Below, in pieces: positions 10,475 to 20,086 of a DNA stretch of 38,456 nucleotides. Origin of the DNA: Desulfosporosinus sp. HMP52 (GTDB taxonomy: Bacteria > Bacillota > Desulfitobacteriia > Desulfitobacteriales > Desulfitobacteriaceae). The notes under the pieces were generated by a model. The model saw nothing but the letters and a program-made list of their open reading frames with translations. It did no database searches and had not been told where the DNA came from. The DNA lies in NCBI RefSeq assembly GCF_000765145.1, contig NZ_JMGA01000065.1, positions 1 through 38,456 of the forward strand. The letters are read 5' to 3'. The position numbers were made by a program, and so were the translations under genes. Positions within the stretch are counted from its first letter, which is position 1; each line of letters starts with the position of its first letter.

Positions 10475-11605
10475 ATGAGACATTTAACAATTGTAGACAC
10501 TACATTGCGTGATGGAGAACAAACAGCTGGGGTTGTTTTTTCTAATCAAGAAAAGTTGCGAATCGCCCGGTTACTGGATGAACTTGGCGTTCATCAGATA
10601 GAAGCCGGAGTAGCGGTTATGGGCGGGGATGAAAAGAAAGCTATTAGTGAAATCGCCAAATTGGGCTTAAAAGCAAGCATTATGGGCTGGAATCGGGCGG
10701 TCATTTCTGATATAGAAGCATCATTGGCCTGTGGTGTGGATGCCGTAGCAATTTCTATCTCCACCTCTGACATTCATATTGAACATAAATTAATGACCAC
10801 TCGGGAAGATGTTCTAGAGCGGATGGTTAAGGCAACCACCTTTGCCAAAAAAGAAGGAATGTATATTTCCGTCAATGCGGAAGATGCTTCACGGTCTGAT
10901 ATGGACTTTTTAGTTCAATTTGCTAAAGAAGCCAAAAATGCCGGTGCAGATCGCTTACGCTATTGCGATACTGTAGGGATTTTAGATCCCTTTGTTACCT
11001 TCGACAAAATTAAGACCTTAATTGAAAAAGCGGGCATTGATGTAGAAATGCATACACATGACGATTTCGGGATGGCCACTGCCAATGCCCTGGCCGGAGT
11101 AAAGGCCGGAGCAACACATGTAGGTGTAACGGTTAACGGTTTAGGAGAGCGGGCTGGAAATGCTGCCTTAGAAGAAGTGGTTATGGCATTGAAGCACCTA
11201 TTAGATACGGATCTGAGCTTTGCCACAGAACGATTTGTCGAGGTTTCCGAATATGTCGCTCGTGCTTCAGGGCGGATGCTTCCACCTTGGAAATCTATTG
11301 TGGGAAGTAATATGTTTGCCCATGAGTCGGGCATTCATGCTGACGGTGCCCTCAAAAATCCTCGGACCTATGAAGCCTTCAGTCCGGAGGACGTGGGACT
11401 TGAACGTCAAATTGTTATCGGAAAACACTCGGGAACTGCATCAATTAAAGCTAAATTCCGCAATGAGTACGGCAAAGAGATTGCGGAAGAAGATGCTGCT
11501 GAGATGCTTAAAAGGGTAAGAGCTATAGCTGTGGATATGAAGAGATCCCTTTTCGACAAGGAATTAATGTACATTTACAGTGATATGCTGAAGCAAAGAC
11601 AGTAA
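10475..11605 (+). CDS. nifV: Homocitrate synthase, NifV type
   Basis: DRE-TIM metallolyase condensing acetyl-CoA with 2-oxoglutarate to homocitrate, the organic ligand of the nitrogenase FeMo-cofactor. It is 376 residues, the short NifV/AksA-like length without a LeuA regulatory domain. Visible active-site elements are DTTLRDGEQ (D8, R12, D13, E15), HTHDDFG (H193, H195, D196), GLGERAGNA and the C-terminal HESGIHADG. ATG start after AGAGGGG. No nif structural gene or lysine (AksD/E) gene lies nearby, so its pathway partner is elsewhere. Isopropylmalate or citramalate synthase activity cannot be excluded from sequence, but the AGVAVMGGDE segment and length favour NifV. Confidence 0.85.
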   Translation: MRHLTIVDTTLRDGEQTAGVVFSNQEKLRIARLLDELGVHQIEAGVAVMGGDEKKAISEIAKLGLKASIMGWNRAVISDIEASLACGVDAVAISISTSDIHIEHKLMTTREDVLERMVKATTFAKKEGMYISVNAEDASRSDMDFLVQFAKEAKNAGADRLRYCDTVGILDPFVTFDKIKTLIEKAGIDVEMHTHDDFGMATANALAGVKAGATHVGVTVNGLGERAGNAALEEVVMALKHLLDTDLSFATERFVEVSEYVARASGRMLPPWKSIVGSNMFAHESGIHADGALKNPRTYEAFSPEDVGLERQIVIGKHSGTASIKAKFRNEYGKEIAEEDAAEMLKRVRAIAVDMKRSLFDKELMYIYSDMLKQRQ

Positions 11606-11634
11606 TGTATCTAATATTGTAATCCGGATTTGAG

Positions 11635-11660
11635 AGGGGCCGTGTGAAAACTTGGCCCCT
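11635..11660 (+). terminator. Hairpin after nifV
   Basis: AGGGGCC (11635-11641) pairs with GGCCCCT (11654-11660), followed by AAATTTAA, a weak T tract. It is the first of two tandem hairpins after the gene. Confidence 0.55.
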
Positions 11661-11687
11661 AAATTTAATATGGTTATTTCTATAACT

Positions 11688-11736
11688 AAAGCGATCTCTT
11701 TCCACTGTCGGGGTATGGTGGAAGGGATCGCTTTTG
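11688..11736 (+). terminator. Strong terminator after nifV
   Basis: AAAGCGATCTCTTTCCAC (11688-11705) pairs with GTGGAAGGGATCGCTTTT (11718-11735), a stem of about 17 pairs with T's at the right end. It may work in both directions. It separates the nifV unit from the sigma-54 regulon. Confidence 0.8.
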
Positions 11737-12071
11737 CTTACAAAAGCGAAAGTGGGATGTGAATCCAAGGCTTACAAGTGTTTTGGACAACCTCTTAATT
11801 TTGCAAGCAAAATTTCAAAAAACGAAAAAAGTTATGTTTCGACTTTTTAGAAAGATAAATATATTTTGCTTACTATTTGATACATGTCTCAATTCGTTGA
11901 CATATGAACTTCAACAAGCGCTGTAAGTGATGTTAATGTTATGCGCCACTAAGTGTTTACCATAGTAAGCACTTAGTGGATTACTTTTTATGGAGATTAA
12001 ATTCCGAGTGAAAAAGCGTAAACCCGTACCATCAGCACATTCCCCGTAGATTACTTAGGATTAACAGGCAA
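11737..12071. other. Intergenic upstream control region
   Basis: About 335 A+T-rich bases contain no credible gene. The only notable element is the inverted repeat at 11946-11979, described separately. The position, upstream of a -24/-12 promoter, fits an enhancer region. Confidence 0.5.
11946..11979. promoter_or_regulatory. Inverted repeat, candidate activator-binding (UAS) site
   Basis: CCACTAAGTGTTTAC and GTAAGCACTTAGTGG are 15-base arms with one mismatch around a 4-base centre. The site lies about 95-125 bases before the -24 element at 12072, the usual distance for sigma-54 enhancer sites. CACTTAGTG is itself palindromic, so each arm could bind one dimer of a Fis-type domain. That it binds the activator encoded at 13666 is inference. 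Confidence 0.5.
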
Positions 12072-12088
12072 TTGGCATACTAATTGCA
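12072..12088 (+). promoter_or_regulatory. Sigma-54 (-24/-12) promoter of the membrane-protein gene
   Basis: TTGGCATACTAATTGCA has GG at 12074-12075 and GC at 12086-12087 with exactly ten bases between them, as required by RpoN. It is almost identical to the promoter at 15640-15656. Transcription should begin near 12099, giving a leader of about 120 bases. Confidence 0.8.
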
Positions 12089-12222
12089 AAACAATTCTGT
12101 ACATTCAGAATATAAATGAGTATTCTGGGTGTTGACTTATAGGGAGGTGAAAGGGTGAAAGAATTATAGCAGAATACTTTGTTATTTTTATCAGTTGACC
12201 GGAATATTAAGGAGGAGTGTCA

Positions 12223-13458
12223 ATGTCAGATCACGGTTCAAAATCTCGCTGGGGTCAACCTTTAACAGGTCTTATCGCAACTGCTTCATTTTTACTCATT
12301 GCCCTGATCACATGGTTTATATTTGCATCTCCACAGGGGATTTTCAAGAACTATGAACACCCAATTCTGGAATTTTTGGCATGGATGCTTTTAGTCGGCA
12401 TTTGGCAACATATCATGTTCGGAGACTGGCCATTCGCGAAGCTTAAACCATTGACCCGGGGGATTGTAGAGATATGCGTCAACATTGCCGTGGTCTATGT
12501 AATTATTTATGGAATTTTTCAAGGCTTTCTTGGCAAACTCATCCTCCCCATTTGGAGCGTAGAGGCCTTAGTAGCAAGAGGCATTGAGATCGAGCACGCC
12601 AGAGAATATGTTGGCGGAGCCCTTACAATGTTTGTCTTAATAGGTTTTGTCACTTATGCATTTTGGTCAATCCTTTTTAAAAAGTGGCCTTGGGGGGGGA
12701 AACTGACTCAGCCAGCTCTTGGATTCGCGGAATGGAGCTTCACGTCGGTTGTTACACTCCTAGCCTATGGAGCCCTTATCTTCCCCTTTTATGTAAGTGT
12801 GGTTCTAAAACAACCGATTGCGGCAGCAGCACCTTGGTGGGGAGCCATTGACGGTGTTTCGCATTTGAATTATGTCATAGGGGTTTGGGAATGGATGGTT
12901 GTATATCTTTTTATGACAGCCAATATATGGTCAGGAAAACCATGGCACCTGGTTAAAAAACAACCTTGGAGCGGATTATTCGGTCTAATATCAATCATTA
13001 TTCTGGCATTCCTTACCGTAAAACTAACGATTTTTGGAATGGATGCAGTCTGGGGAGCTGTAGATCCTAAGGCAACTGATGGAACCGCATCCTTGGCATG
13101 GCGTTATTACAATTCAGCTACACTCGCTGGCTTCACACTATTTCCGTTTTTAATCTGGAATCATTATTTCGACAATTGGCCACAAAAATGGGGAAGTGTT
13201 ATCGGGTGGTTTGTACGTACGGGTATTGTTTTTGGTCTGGCTGCAATTCAGTTTATCATTTATTACTCAGTCTGTTTACCTTTATTAGGGTTGAAACCTG
13301 AATTTTCCAATCACGCTAATAAGCCTTTGGTATGGCTCTTCTGGGCAATTATCCCGCTGCTATTTAACGATTGGTTTATGTCAAAGGTTCCTTTCTATAC
13401 TTCAGAAGCAGAGCAGGTTAATGTCAGCGGTTCGAAGAATACCTCCAGTTCCAGCTAA
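12223..13458 (+). CDS. Multi-spanning membrane protein built of repeated units, unknown function
   Basis: A 411-residue protein with about ten hydrophobic helices (approximately 14-34, 48-66, 79-100, 128-152, 165-194, 205-236, 249-271, 299-316, 323-352, 368-386). A Trp-Pro motif returns after alternate helices: FGDWPFAKLKPLTRG (67-80), FKKWPWGGKLTQPALG (152-167), WSGKPWHLVKKQPWSG (236-251), FDNWPQKWGSVIG (316-328), and a weaker FNDWFMSK (381-388). The N-terminal RWGQPLTG resembles the end of one unit. This indicates internal duplication of a two-helix unit of about 80-85 residues. I do not recognise the family. ATG 12223 is chosen because AAGGAGGAG precedes it correctly; the GTG at 12217 lies within that site. 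Its sigma-54 promoter suggests a transporter or membrane partner for short-chain acid metabolism. Confidence 0.85.
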   Translation: MSDHGSKSRWGQPLTGLIATASFLLIALITWFIFASPQGIFKNYEHPILEFLAWMLLVGIWQHIMFGDWPFAKLKPLTRGIVEICVNIAVVYVIIYGIFQGFLGKLILPIWSVEALVARGIEIEHAREYVGGALTMFVLIGFVTYAFWSILFKKWPWGGKLTQPALGFAEWSFTSVVTLLAYGALIFPFYVSVVLKQPIAAAAPWWGAIDGVSHLNYVIGVWEWMVVYLFMTANIWSGKPWHLVKKQPWSGLFGLISIIILAFLTVKLTIFGMDAVWGAVDPKATDGTASLAWRYYNSATLAGFTLFPFLIWNHYFDNWPQKWGSVIGWFVRTGIVFGLAAIQFIIYYSVCLPLLGLKPEFSNHANKPLVWLFWAIIPLLFNDWFMSKVPFYTSEAEQVNVSGSKNTSSSS

Positions 13459-13476
13459 TAATTGTTTGGTGTATTT

Positions 13477-13535
13477 CATGCCTTCCGGTGAGCGGTGCAA
13501 ACGATGTTTTGCTATGAAGCTCACCGGAGGGCATG
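13477..13535. terminator. Long hairpin after the membrane-protein gene
   Basis: CATGCCTTCCGGTGAGC (13477-13493) pairs with GCTCACCGGAGGGCATG (13519-13535), 17 positions with one G-T. No T run follows, so it may block or process RNA rather than terminate in the classical way. The remaining 130 bases up to the regulator hold nothing I can assign. Confidence 0.6.
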
Positions 13536-13665
13536 GCTCTCGATACCCAATAAAGTTAAGATGTGCTTCGGGTTGGCTATCTGATAACTGACTATTAATT
13601 CAAGCAGGATTTAGTTCATTTAGGTCGAATAGTTTGATTAATAGAAATTTCAGGAGGGCTAACCT

Positions 13666-15399
13666 ATGTTGGAGGAGGGACAAATCTTTTCGATTACCCT
13701 TGAAGAGATATTGGATAATACAAATAATGCCATTATTGCTGTTGACCCTCAAGGTACTATTTTTTACGCCAATCGAGCTGTCTTCGATATCCTGAAAGTT
13801 CCTGAAAGCAATATTATCGGCGAATCAATAACTACTCACTTTCCGGAAACAGGCCTCTTGCGGGTTTTTGAAAATGGAATTGCCGAGTTAGGCCAACAAT
13901 TAAAACTAAATGATACCATCCTTCTAAGCAATCGGACTCCAATTTATGTTCAGGGAGAATTGGTCGGTGCTGTAGCTGTGTTTCAGGACATAACAATTCT
14001 GCAAAATTTCTTGGATAATTTGGTGATCGAACACGAAAAAACCAAACAACTTCAACGAACCTTGGAGGTCGTGTTAAACACTGCCTATGACGGTCTGATT
14101 GTGGTGAACAAACAAGGAATTGTTACCATGACAAACCAGGCGTTTTCTAGCTTTTTTGATCAAGCACCTGAGGATATGATTGGAAAACCCATTACCGAGA
14201 TTTATGATAATCCGAAATTTACAGATGTCCTAGTCACCGCCCAACCGGTACATGGATATATACATGATTTAAACGGACATGAAATCATTGCCAGCAGAGT
14301 TCCGATAGTTCAGGATGGTAAAATTGTCGGCGCTTTAGGTAAAGTGGTTTTTAAAGATGTCAACGAGTTATATGCTTTGACAAAAAAGGTAGATTCTCTG
14401 CGTTCGGAACTTGACTACTACAAAAAGACTGTGTCTCAGAAAAATTCCTCGGCCCTTGAGCTTTTAAAGGGTAAAAGCCCAATCATGAGTTCTTTGATCC
14501 AGACCTCTCTTCGCGTGGCAAAATCCGGTTCTACCGTGCTGCTGAGAGGAGAAAGCGGAACCGGGAAGGAATTATTTGCCATGTTACTTCATGCCCAAAG
14601 CTCCCGCAACGAGGGTCCCTTTATCAAGGTGAACTGTGCCGCAGTACCTGAGAATCTACTGGAATCTGAAATGTTTGGCTATGATGAAGGTGCATTTACA
14701 GGTGCGAGGAAAGGGGGGAAGATCGGGAAATTTGAACTGGCAGATGGAGGAACCTTGTTCCTGGATGAAATCGGAGACATGGAAATGAGCATGCAAGCTA
14801 AGCTGCTTCGAGTAATTCAAGAGCGTGAAGTAGAACGGTTAGGAAGCAACAAGTCTAGGAAAGTGGACGTTCGGCTGGTTGCCGCGACCAATCGCGATCT
14901 CGAAGGAATGATTCGCGATAAGCAATTTCGTGAGGACTTATATTATCGTTTGAATGTGGTAACCTTGACGATTCCACCATTACGGGAACGAATCGATGAT
15001 ATTGAAGATCTAATTAAAACATTTATCAAAAAGTTTAACTTGCAGTTTGCCCAATCAGTAACAGGAATTACAAATGAAGCTGTTGACGTTCTCAAAAAAC
15101 ATCGCTGGCCAGGTAATATCCGCGAACTTGAGAACATTATTGAGAGAGCTTTCAACATGGTTGATGGCACTGAAATCCAGCTCAAGCATCTGCCGAACTA
15201 TTTGCAAATTTTAGCAAGTCATGATAAAAGACCTTATGTTGAAGGGTCACTTGACAATATTCTTAAGGAGGTGGAAAGAGACGCACTGATTATTGCGCTT
15301 GAAACTGCCAATGGAAATAAAGTTCAAGCAGCAAAATCATTGGGCTTGTCAAGGGCCGGCTTGTACAAGAAGCTAATTAAGCATCAATTACACAAGTAG
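13666..15399 (+). CDS. Sigma-54-dependent transcriptional activator (PAS-PAS-AAA+-Fis)
   Basis: A 577-residue enhancer-binding protein. Two PAS sensor domains (about 10-110 and 130-232) precede a short linker helix (237-258). The AAA+ domain has Walker A GESGTGKE (295-302), the sigma-54 contact loop GAFTGA (342-347) and Walker B TLFLDE (363-368). A Fis-type helix-turn-helix ends it ([20 protein letters not shown], about 549-568). No receiver domain is present, so the signal is probably a ligand or redox cofactor sensed by PAS, as in crotonobetaine/acyl-CoA type activators. ATG start after GGAGGG. Flanking -24/-12 promoters at 12072 and 15640 make both neighbouring transcription units its likely targets. 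Confidence 0.93.
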   Translation: MLEEGQIFSITLEEILDNTNNAIIAVDPQGTIFYANRAVFDILKVPESNIIGESITTHFPETGLLRVFENGIAELGQQLKLNDTILLSNRTPIYVQGELVGAVAVFQDITILQNFLDNLVIEHEKTKQLQRTLEVVLNTAYDGLIVVNKQGIVTMTNQAFSSFFDQAPEDMIGKPITEIYDNPKFTDVLVTAQPVHGYIHDLNGHEIIASRVPIVQDGKIVGALGKVVFKDVNELYALTKKVDSLRSELDYYKKTVSQKNSSALELLKGKSPIMSSLIQTSLRVAKSGSTVLLRGESGTGKELFAMLLHAQSSRNEGPFIKVNCAAVPENLLESEMFGYDEGAFTGARKGGKIGKFELADGGTLFLDEIGDMEMSMQAKLLRVIQEREVERLGSNKSRKVDVRLVAATNRDLEGMIRDKQFREDLYYRLNVVTLTIPPLRERIDDIEDLIKTFIKKFNLQFAQSVTGITNEAVDVLKKHRWPGNIRELENIIERAFNMVDGTEIQLKHLPNYLQILASHDKRPYVEGSLDNILKEVERDALIIALETANGNKVQAAKSLGLSRAGLYKKLIKHQLHK

Positions 15400-15436
15400 A
15401 TTTACCTGATAATGTGAATTTTTTCATCAATCAAGA

Positions 15437-15472
15437 TGTCTACAATTTGGTAAGTGTATCCAATAGTAGACA
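15437..15472. promoter_or_regulatory. Inverted repeat upstream of the beta-oxidation promoter
   Basis: TGTCTAC (15437-15443) and GTAGACA (15466-15472) are perfect 7-base arms, with TTGG/CCAA partly pairing inside. It is about 170-200 bases before the -24 element, within enhancer range. It may be an activator site, or a terminator hairpin for the regulator gene although no T run follows. Confidence 0.35.
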
Positions 15473-15522
15473 TAGGCCAATATTTAGTATTAATGGAGAT
15501 CGCAGTGTTTATTGGAATTTAT

Positions 15523-15542
15523 GTGTAAACAAAAGTGTACAC
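15523..15542. promoter_or_regulatory. GTGTA-TACAC inverted repeat, second candidate enhancer element
   Basis: GTGTAAACAAAAGTGTACAC has 5-base arms and contains GTAAACA, which also occurs (complemented) in the inverted repeat at 11946-11979. It lies about 100-117 bases before the -24 element at 15640. A shared binding sequence is a weak inference. Confidence 0.3.
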
Positions 15543-15639
15543 CATGCAAAAGCGGATGATTTAAATCAAATGGACAAAAAAACTTGGGAATGACTGATAT
15601 TAGCCAGTGAAAGAATTATCGGAAGATACGGAATATTCC

Positions 15640-15656
15640 TTGGCATAGCAATTGCA
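15640..15656 (+). promoter_or_regulatory. Sigma-54 (-24/-12) promoter of the beta-oxidation operon
   Basis: TTGGCATAGCAATTGCA: GG at 15642-15643, GC at 15654-15655, ten bases between. Thirteen to fifteen of its seventeen bases match the promoter at 12072. It is about 73 bases before the 3-hydroxybutyryl-CoA dehydrogenase start. Confidence 0.82.
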
Positions 15657-15728
15657 TGATTATTCCGGAAGATTCCAAATCACCTATTAAAAAGTCTTGT
15701 AATAACAGAAACGAAGGAGGATTTAGTT

Positions 15729-16574
15729 GTGAAGACGATTATGGTAATTGGAGCTGGACAGATGGGTGGTGGAATCGCCCAAGTAGCTGCCCAAGCAGGA
15801 TATTCAGTAATTCTGAATGACATCAAAGAAGAATTTGTGAATAGGGGTTTCGGTATTATTGAGAAAAATCTGAGCAGAAGTGTAGATAAGGGGAAACTTA
15901 CAGCTGAAGACAAAGATCAGATTTTAGGTCTTATTACTAAATCCGTATCTCTGCAGGATGCCGCATCCGCTGACTTGGTCATTGAAGCTGCCGTGGAGAA
16001 TATGGAGATTAAAGCTAAAATCTTTGCTCAGCTTGATGAGATATGTCCGGAACATACAATTCTTTCCACGAATACTTCATCACTGCCAATCACTGAGATT
16101 GCCGCTTTTACTAAACGCCCGGATAGAATTATCGGGATGCATTTTATGAATCCTGTGCCAGTTATGAAACTTGTAGAAGTTATTCGTGGCCTGGCTACCA
16201 GTGATGAAGTGTACAAAACCATCGAAGATCTCAGCATTAAGATGGGCAAAACTCCCGTAGAAGTCAATGATGCTCCTGGTTTTGTTGCTAATAGGGTCTT
16301 AATTCCCATGATTAATGAGGCTGTCTTTACACTTAACGAAGGAATTGCGTCAGTTGAAGCGATTGATAATGTTATGAAATTAGGAATGAATCATCCAATG
16401 GGACCATTAGCTTTAGGTGATTTAATAGGTCTGGATACTGTTCTGTCAATTATGGAAGTTCTTCATGAAGGACTAGGCGATAAATATCGCCCATGCCCAT
16501 TACTTCGCAAATACGTAAAAGCGGGATGGCTTGGACGAAAATCCGGTCGTGGTTTCTATAAATACGAAGCTTAA
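15729..16574 (+). CDS. hbd: 3-hydroxybutyryl-CoA dehydrogenase
   Basis: NAD(P)-dependent interconversion of acetoacetyl-CoA and 3-hydroxybutyryl-CoA in butyrate/crotonate metabolism. It is 281 residues, the normal bacterial short form without a fused hydratase. The Rossmann motif is GAGQMGGG (8-15), S117 lies in STNTSS, the catalytic H138 is in GMHFMNPVP and N189 is in FVANRVL. The C-terminal domain ends [15 protein letters not shown] start, after GAAGGAGG. It is the first gene of a sigma-54-controlled operon; crotonase follows after 26 bases. Confidence 0.95.
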   Translation: MKTIMVIGAGQMGGGIAQVAAQAGYSVILNDIKEEFVNRGFGIIEKNLSRSVDKGKLTAEDKDQILGLITKSVSLQDAASADLVIEAAVENMEIKAKIFAQLDEICPEHTILSTNTSSLPITEIAAFTKRPDRIIGMHFMNPVPVMKLVEVIRGLATSDEVYKTIEDLSIKMGKTPVEVNDAPGFVANRVLIPMINEAVFTLNEGIASVEAIDNVMKLGMNHPMGPLALGDLIGLDTVLSIMEVLHEGLGDKYRPCPLLRKYVKAGWLGRKSGRGFYKYEA

Positions 16575-16600
16575 AACCATGGAGTTAGGAGGGCAAAAGT

Positions 16601-17383
16601 ATGGAGTACACTAATCTGTTACTGGAAAAGAACGGTGCAGTTGCAGTGCTGACCATCAATCGCCCAAAAGCATTAAACGCCTTAAATAGTGACACTTTAA
16701 CAGAACTGTCCACCGCCCTCGATGAGCTGGGGGGAGATTCTAGTGTCAAAGCAGTGATTTTAACAGGCAGTGGGGAAAAAGCTTTTATCGCTGGGGCTGA
16801 TATTTCTCAGATGAAAGATTTCAATTCTATGCAAGGACGGCGCTTTGCTCAACTGGGGCATGCGGTTTTTCGTAAAATTGAACTGATGCCACAACCTGTT
16901 ATTGCGGCTATTAATGGCTTTGCTTTAGGTGGGGGATGCGAGTTAGCGATGGCTTGCGATATCCGGATTGCTGCTGAAAATGCTAAATTCGGTCAACCGG
17001 AAGTAACCTTGGGACTCACTGCAGGATTTGGAGGAACTCAACGCCTACCTCGTCTGGTTGGTGCAGGGTTAGCTAGTGAGTTACTATTTACCGGAGACAT
17101 CATTGATGTTAATGAAGCCTATCGCATTGGGTTAGTTAATAAGGTTTATCCTTTAGACACCCTGTTGGAAGAGGCTATGAAGCTGGCTAAAAAAATCGCT
17201 TCTCGAGCACCCGTTGCAGTACAGCTAAGTAAGAGCGCGATCCAACGTGGTGTGAATATGGATTTAGATAGTGCTCAAGCTTATGAAGCAGAAGTCTTCG
17301 GATTGACCTTCAGTACCCAGGATCAAACCGAGGGATGCAGCGCCTTTCTAGAAAAGCGTAAGCCAGCCTTTGAAGGAAAATAA
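16601..17383 (+). CDS. crt: Enoyl-CoA hydratase/crotonase
   Basis: Reversible hydration of crotonyl-CoA to 3-hydroxybutyryl-CoA. It is 260 residues, with the oxyanion-hole segments AFIAGADI (61-68) and ALGGGCELAMACD (108-120), and the two catalytic glutamates E114 and E134 (FGQPEVTLGL). Strong ribosome binding site GTTAGGAGGG. It follows hbd and precedes the acyl-CoA dehydrogenase by about 110 bases, a gap containing a small GCC-GGC hairpin but no promoter I can identify. Confidence 0.95.
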   Translation: MEYTNLLLEKNGAVAVLTINRPKALNALNSDTLTELSTALDELGGDSSVKAVILTGSGEKAFIAGADISQMKDFNSMQGRRFAQLGHAVFRKIELMPQPVIAAINGFALGGGCELAMACDIRIAAENAKFGQPEVTLGLTAGFGGTQRLPRLVGAGLASELLFTGDIIDVNEAYRIGLVNKVYPLDTLLEEAMKLAKKIASRAPVAVQLSKSAIQRGVNMDLDSAQAYEAEVFGLTFSTQDQTEGCSAFLEKRKPAFEGK

Positions 17384-17494
17384 AACGATTGCCAATTATG
17401 CAATTGCCCTGAAAAAAGTTCCAAGTGTGGATTGCCGAAAGGCAAGTCTTGAAGGTGAGCAGGAAACTAGTCAAAAATGAGAGGATGATTTATA

Positions 17495-18634
17495 ATGATT
17501 TTTGATTTAACTGAAGACCATCTCATGATGCGTAAAATGGTTCGTGACTTTGCGGAAAAGGAATGTGGTCCCGGAGCTGAAGAACGGGATGAAAAAGAAG
17601 AGTTTTCTGAAGATTTGTGGAAAAAAGCCGGCGAGCTTGGTCTCGCAGGAGTTACCTTTCCTGAAGAGTATGGCGGTGTTGGTGCCGACTACATCTCTTA
17701 TGCAATCACCGTAGAAGAGCTGTCGCGTGTCGATGCTTCAGTTGGAGTAACTATATCTGCTCATGCAAGTCTTTGTGCGAATCCTATCAATATGTTTGGT
17801 AACGAAGCGCAAAAGAAAAAATATTTGACACCCTTGGCTACCGGTGAGAAGCTGGGAGCATTTGGTTTAACTGAGCCAATGGCTGGTTCTGATGCCTCAG
17901 GCACTCGCACAACCGCTGTTCGTGATGGAGATTTTTATATCCTTAACGGCAGCAAAATTTTTATAACCAATGCTTATTATGCAGATACCTACGTAGTTAC
18001 TGCTCAAATGGATAAGAGCAAAGGTAATCGTGGGATTGCAGCCTTTATCGTCGAAAAGGGAATGCCTGGCTTCTCATTCGGTAAAAAAGAGAAAAAGATG
18101 GGGATTCGTTCATCGGCAACTTATGAATTAGTGTTTGAAGATGTCCGCGTTCCTGCAGAAAATCTCCTCGGACAAGAGGGTCAGGGCTTTAAAATTGCTA
18201 TGCAAACCCTTGATTATGGTCGAATCGGAATCGCTTCCCAAGCCTTGGGAATTGCCCAAGGTGCCTATGAGCAAGCTATGAAATATACCAAAGAAAGAGT
18301 TCAGTTTGGCAAAGCCATTTCTGAGTTCCAAAATACACAATTCAAACTGGCTGACATGGCCACTCAAATCGAAGCTGCTCGTCTCCTTGTCTATCAAGCA
18401 GCCTACTTAGCTTCCCAACATAAACCCGTTAGCAAAGCTGCTGCTATGGCTAAGCTGTTTGCTTCCGAAACTGCAATGGCAGTTACTACAATGGGCGTTC
18501 AACTCCACGGAGGATATGGATATACACGTGAATATCCTGCAGAGCGTATGATGCGTGATGCAAAAATCACAGAAATTTATGAAGGTACCAGTGAAGTTCA
18601 ACGCATGGTTATTGCGGCTAACATTCTTAAATAA
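17495..18634 (+). CDS. Short-chain acyl-CoA dehydrogenase (butyryl-CoA dehydrogenase type)
   Basis: FAD enzyme interconverting butyryl-CoA and crotonyl-CoA. It is 379 residues with FAD- and substrate-binding motifs ([37 protein letters not shown]) and the catalytic base E363 in YEGTSEVQ near the C-terminus. Electrons must leave through electron-transfer flavoprotein, but no etfA or etfB is in this operon, unlike many clostridial bcd clusters, so Etf must be encoded elsewhere. It sits in order between crotonase and thiolase. Confidence 0.95.
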   Translation: MIFDLTEDHLMMRKMVRDFAEKECGPGAEERDEKEEFSEDLWKKAGELGLAGVTFPEEYGGVGADYISYAITVEELSRVDASVGVTISAHASLCANPINMFGNEAQKKKYLTPLATGEKLGAFGLTEPMAGSDASGTRTTAVRDGDFYILNGSKIFITNAYYADTYVVTAQMDKSKGNRGIAAFIVEKGMPGFSFGKKEKKMGIRSSATYELVFEDVRVPAENLLGQEGQGFKIAMQTLDYGRIGIASQALGIAQGAYEQAMKYTKERVQFGKAISEFQNTQFKLADMATQIEAARLLVYQAAYLASQHKPVSKAAAMAKLFASETAMAVTTMGVQLHGGYGYTREYPAERMMRDAKITEIYEGTSEVQRMVIAANILK

Positions 18635-18684
18635 GAAATTAATTTTCTTACTTCGGAGTGAGTAGACCTAAGAGAACAATCAAC

Positions 18685-18727
18685 ATTATTATTAGCGAAG
18701 CACCTTTTGGTCTTCGCTAATAATAAT
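18685..18727. other. Perfect 16-bp intercistronic hairpin
   Basis: ATTATTATTAGCGAAG (18685-18700) pairs perfectly with CTTCGCTAATAATAAT (18712-18727) around an 11-base loop. It is not followed by a T run and lies inside an apparent operon, so it may attenuate or stabilise parts of the transcript rather than end it. Confidence 0.7.
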
Positions 18728-18783
18728 CATAAGAGAGTTTTTGAATTGCCATTCAGATATTTATCGTATAGGAGATGTTATAT

Positions 18784-19962
18784 ATGAGAGACGTAGTTAT
18801 CGTCAGTGCTGTACGTACACCTGTAGGTTCCTTCAGCGGCGCTTTAGGGCAGATTCCCGCAACTGAGTTAGGAGCTATTGCTATTAAAGAAGCAATTACG
18901 AGAGCAGGAATTACTCCTGACCAAGTTGATGAAGTCATATTAGGTAATGTACTCCAAGGAGGTCAAGGACAAAACCCGGCTCGTCAAGCTGCTATTAAAG
19001 CAGGGGTTCCTCAGGAGGTTCCTTCCTGGACCCTGAACAAATTATGTGGCTCAGGACTAAAATCCGTGGTTAGTGCTGCACAAGCCATCATGGTTGGAGA
19101 CGCAGATATTATTGTTGCAGGTGGAATGGAGAGCATGTCACTTGCCCCCTATGCGCTGCCCAAGGCTCGTACAGGATATAGAATGGGGAATGAGACCATT
19201 GTAGATACCATGATCCTTGATGGACTAACAGATGCTTTCCATAACATTCATATGGGAATAACAGCAGAAAATATTGCCACGCAGTTTGGTATTTCTCGGG
19301 AGGAACAAGATCAATATGCAGTGACCAGCCAAAATCGTGCTGAAGCTGCCATTAAGGCCGGAAAATTCCAAGAGGAAATTGTTCCCGTTTCAATCCCCCA
19401 ACGTAAAGGAGATCCCATTGTTGTTTCCCAAGATGAGTTTCCCCGTTTTGGTGCGACTATAGAGGGAATGAATAAACTTCGCCCGGCATTTAAAAAGGAC
19501 GGAACCGTAACAGCTGCTAATGCATCCGGAATTAACGATGGTGCAGGTGCTGTCGTTGTTATGGCCAAGGAGAAAGCCGAAGAACTTGGTTTAACTCCTT
19601 TAGCAACTATTAAATCATGGGCTTCTGCAGGGGTAGATCCCTTGATAATGGGAACCGGTCCGATCCCGGCAAGTCGTAAAGCGCTAGAGAAAGCCGGCTT
19701 GAAGATTGAAGATATCGACTTGGTTGAAGCCAATGAAGCCTTTGCTTCTCAAACCTTAAGCGTTGCTAAAGAACTTCAATTAGATCGAGAAAAAACTAAC
19801 ATAAATGGTGGTGCAATTGCCCTGGGCCATCCTATTGGTGCCTCCGGAACGAGGATTCTGGTAACCCTTCTTCATGAAATGAAGAGAAGCAATGCTCATC
19901 GCGGTTTAGCTACCTTGTGTATCGGTGGAGGTCAGGGAATCGCCTTAATTGTAGAACGCTAG
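18784..19962 (+). CDS. Acetyl-CoA C-acetyltransferase (thiolase)
   Basis: Thiolytic cleavage of acetoacetyl-CoA to two acetyl-CoA, or the reverse. It is 392 residues. The nucleophile is C88 in NKLCGSGLK, with [11 protein letters not shown], the histidine in [14 protein letters not shown] and the second cysteine in CIGGGQG. ATG 18784 is used because AGGAGATG precedes it; the ATG at 18775 is inside that ribosome binding site. It completes the C4 beta-oxidation set with hbd, crt and the acyl-CoA dehydrogenase. Confidence 0.95.
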   Translation: MRDVVIVSAVRTPVGSFSGALGQIPATELGAIAIKEAITRAGITPDQVDEVILGNVLQGGQGQNPARQAAIKAGVPQEVPSWTLNKLCGSGLKSVVSAAQAIMVGDADIIVAGGMESMSLAPYALPKARTGYRMGNETIVDTMILDGLTDAFHNIHMGITAENIATQFGISREEQDQYAVTSQNRAEAAIKAGKFQEEIVPVSIPQRKGDPIVVSQDEFPRFGATIEGMNKLRPAFKKDGTVTAANASGINDGAGAVVVMAKEKAEELGLTPLATIKSWASAGVDPLIMGTGPIPASRKALEKAGLKIEDIDLVEANEAFASQTLSVAKELQLDREKTNINGGAIALGHPIGASGTRILVTLLHEMKRSNAHRGLATLCIGGGQGIALIVER

Positions 19963-20086
19963 TTTTATTGAAATTGTAATAGCTACATTTATACGTCCAG
20001 AAAGATTTGTACCTTATTTGTTGCCTTATTCGAAGTTAGTTTACAACTTAAAGAGAAACTAAGTGCAAGCAAAAGGGGGATGTACA

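Noticed and set aside
11635-11736. Riboswitch after or around nifV
   Set aside because: The two hairpins are simple stems downstream of the gene, one with a T tract; they are explained as terminators.
12155-12169. Four-codon frame (GTG AAA GAA TTA TAG) after GGGAGGTGAAAG in the leader of the membrane-protein gene
   Set aside because: Possibly a leader mini-cistron, but nothing distinguishes it from chance, and no attenuator structure around it is convincing.
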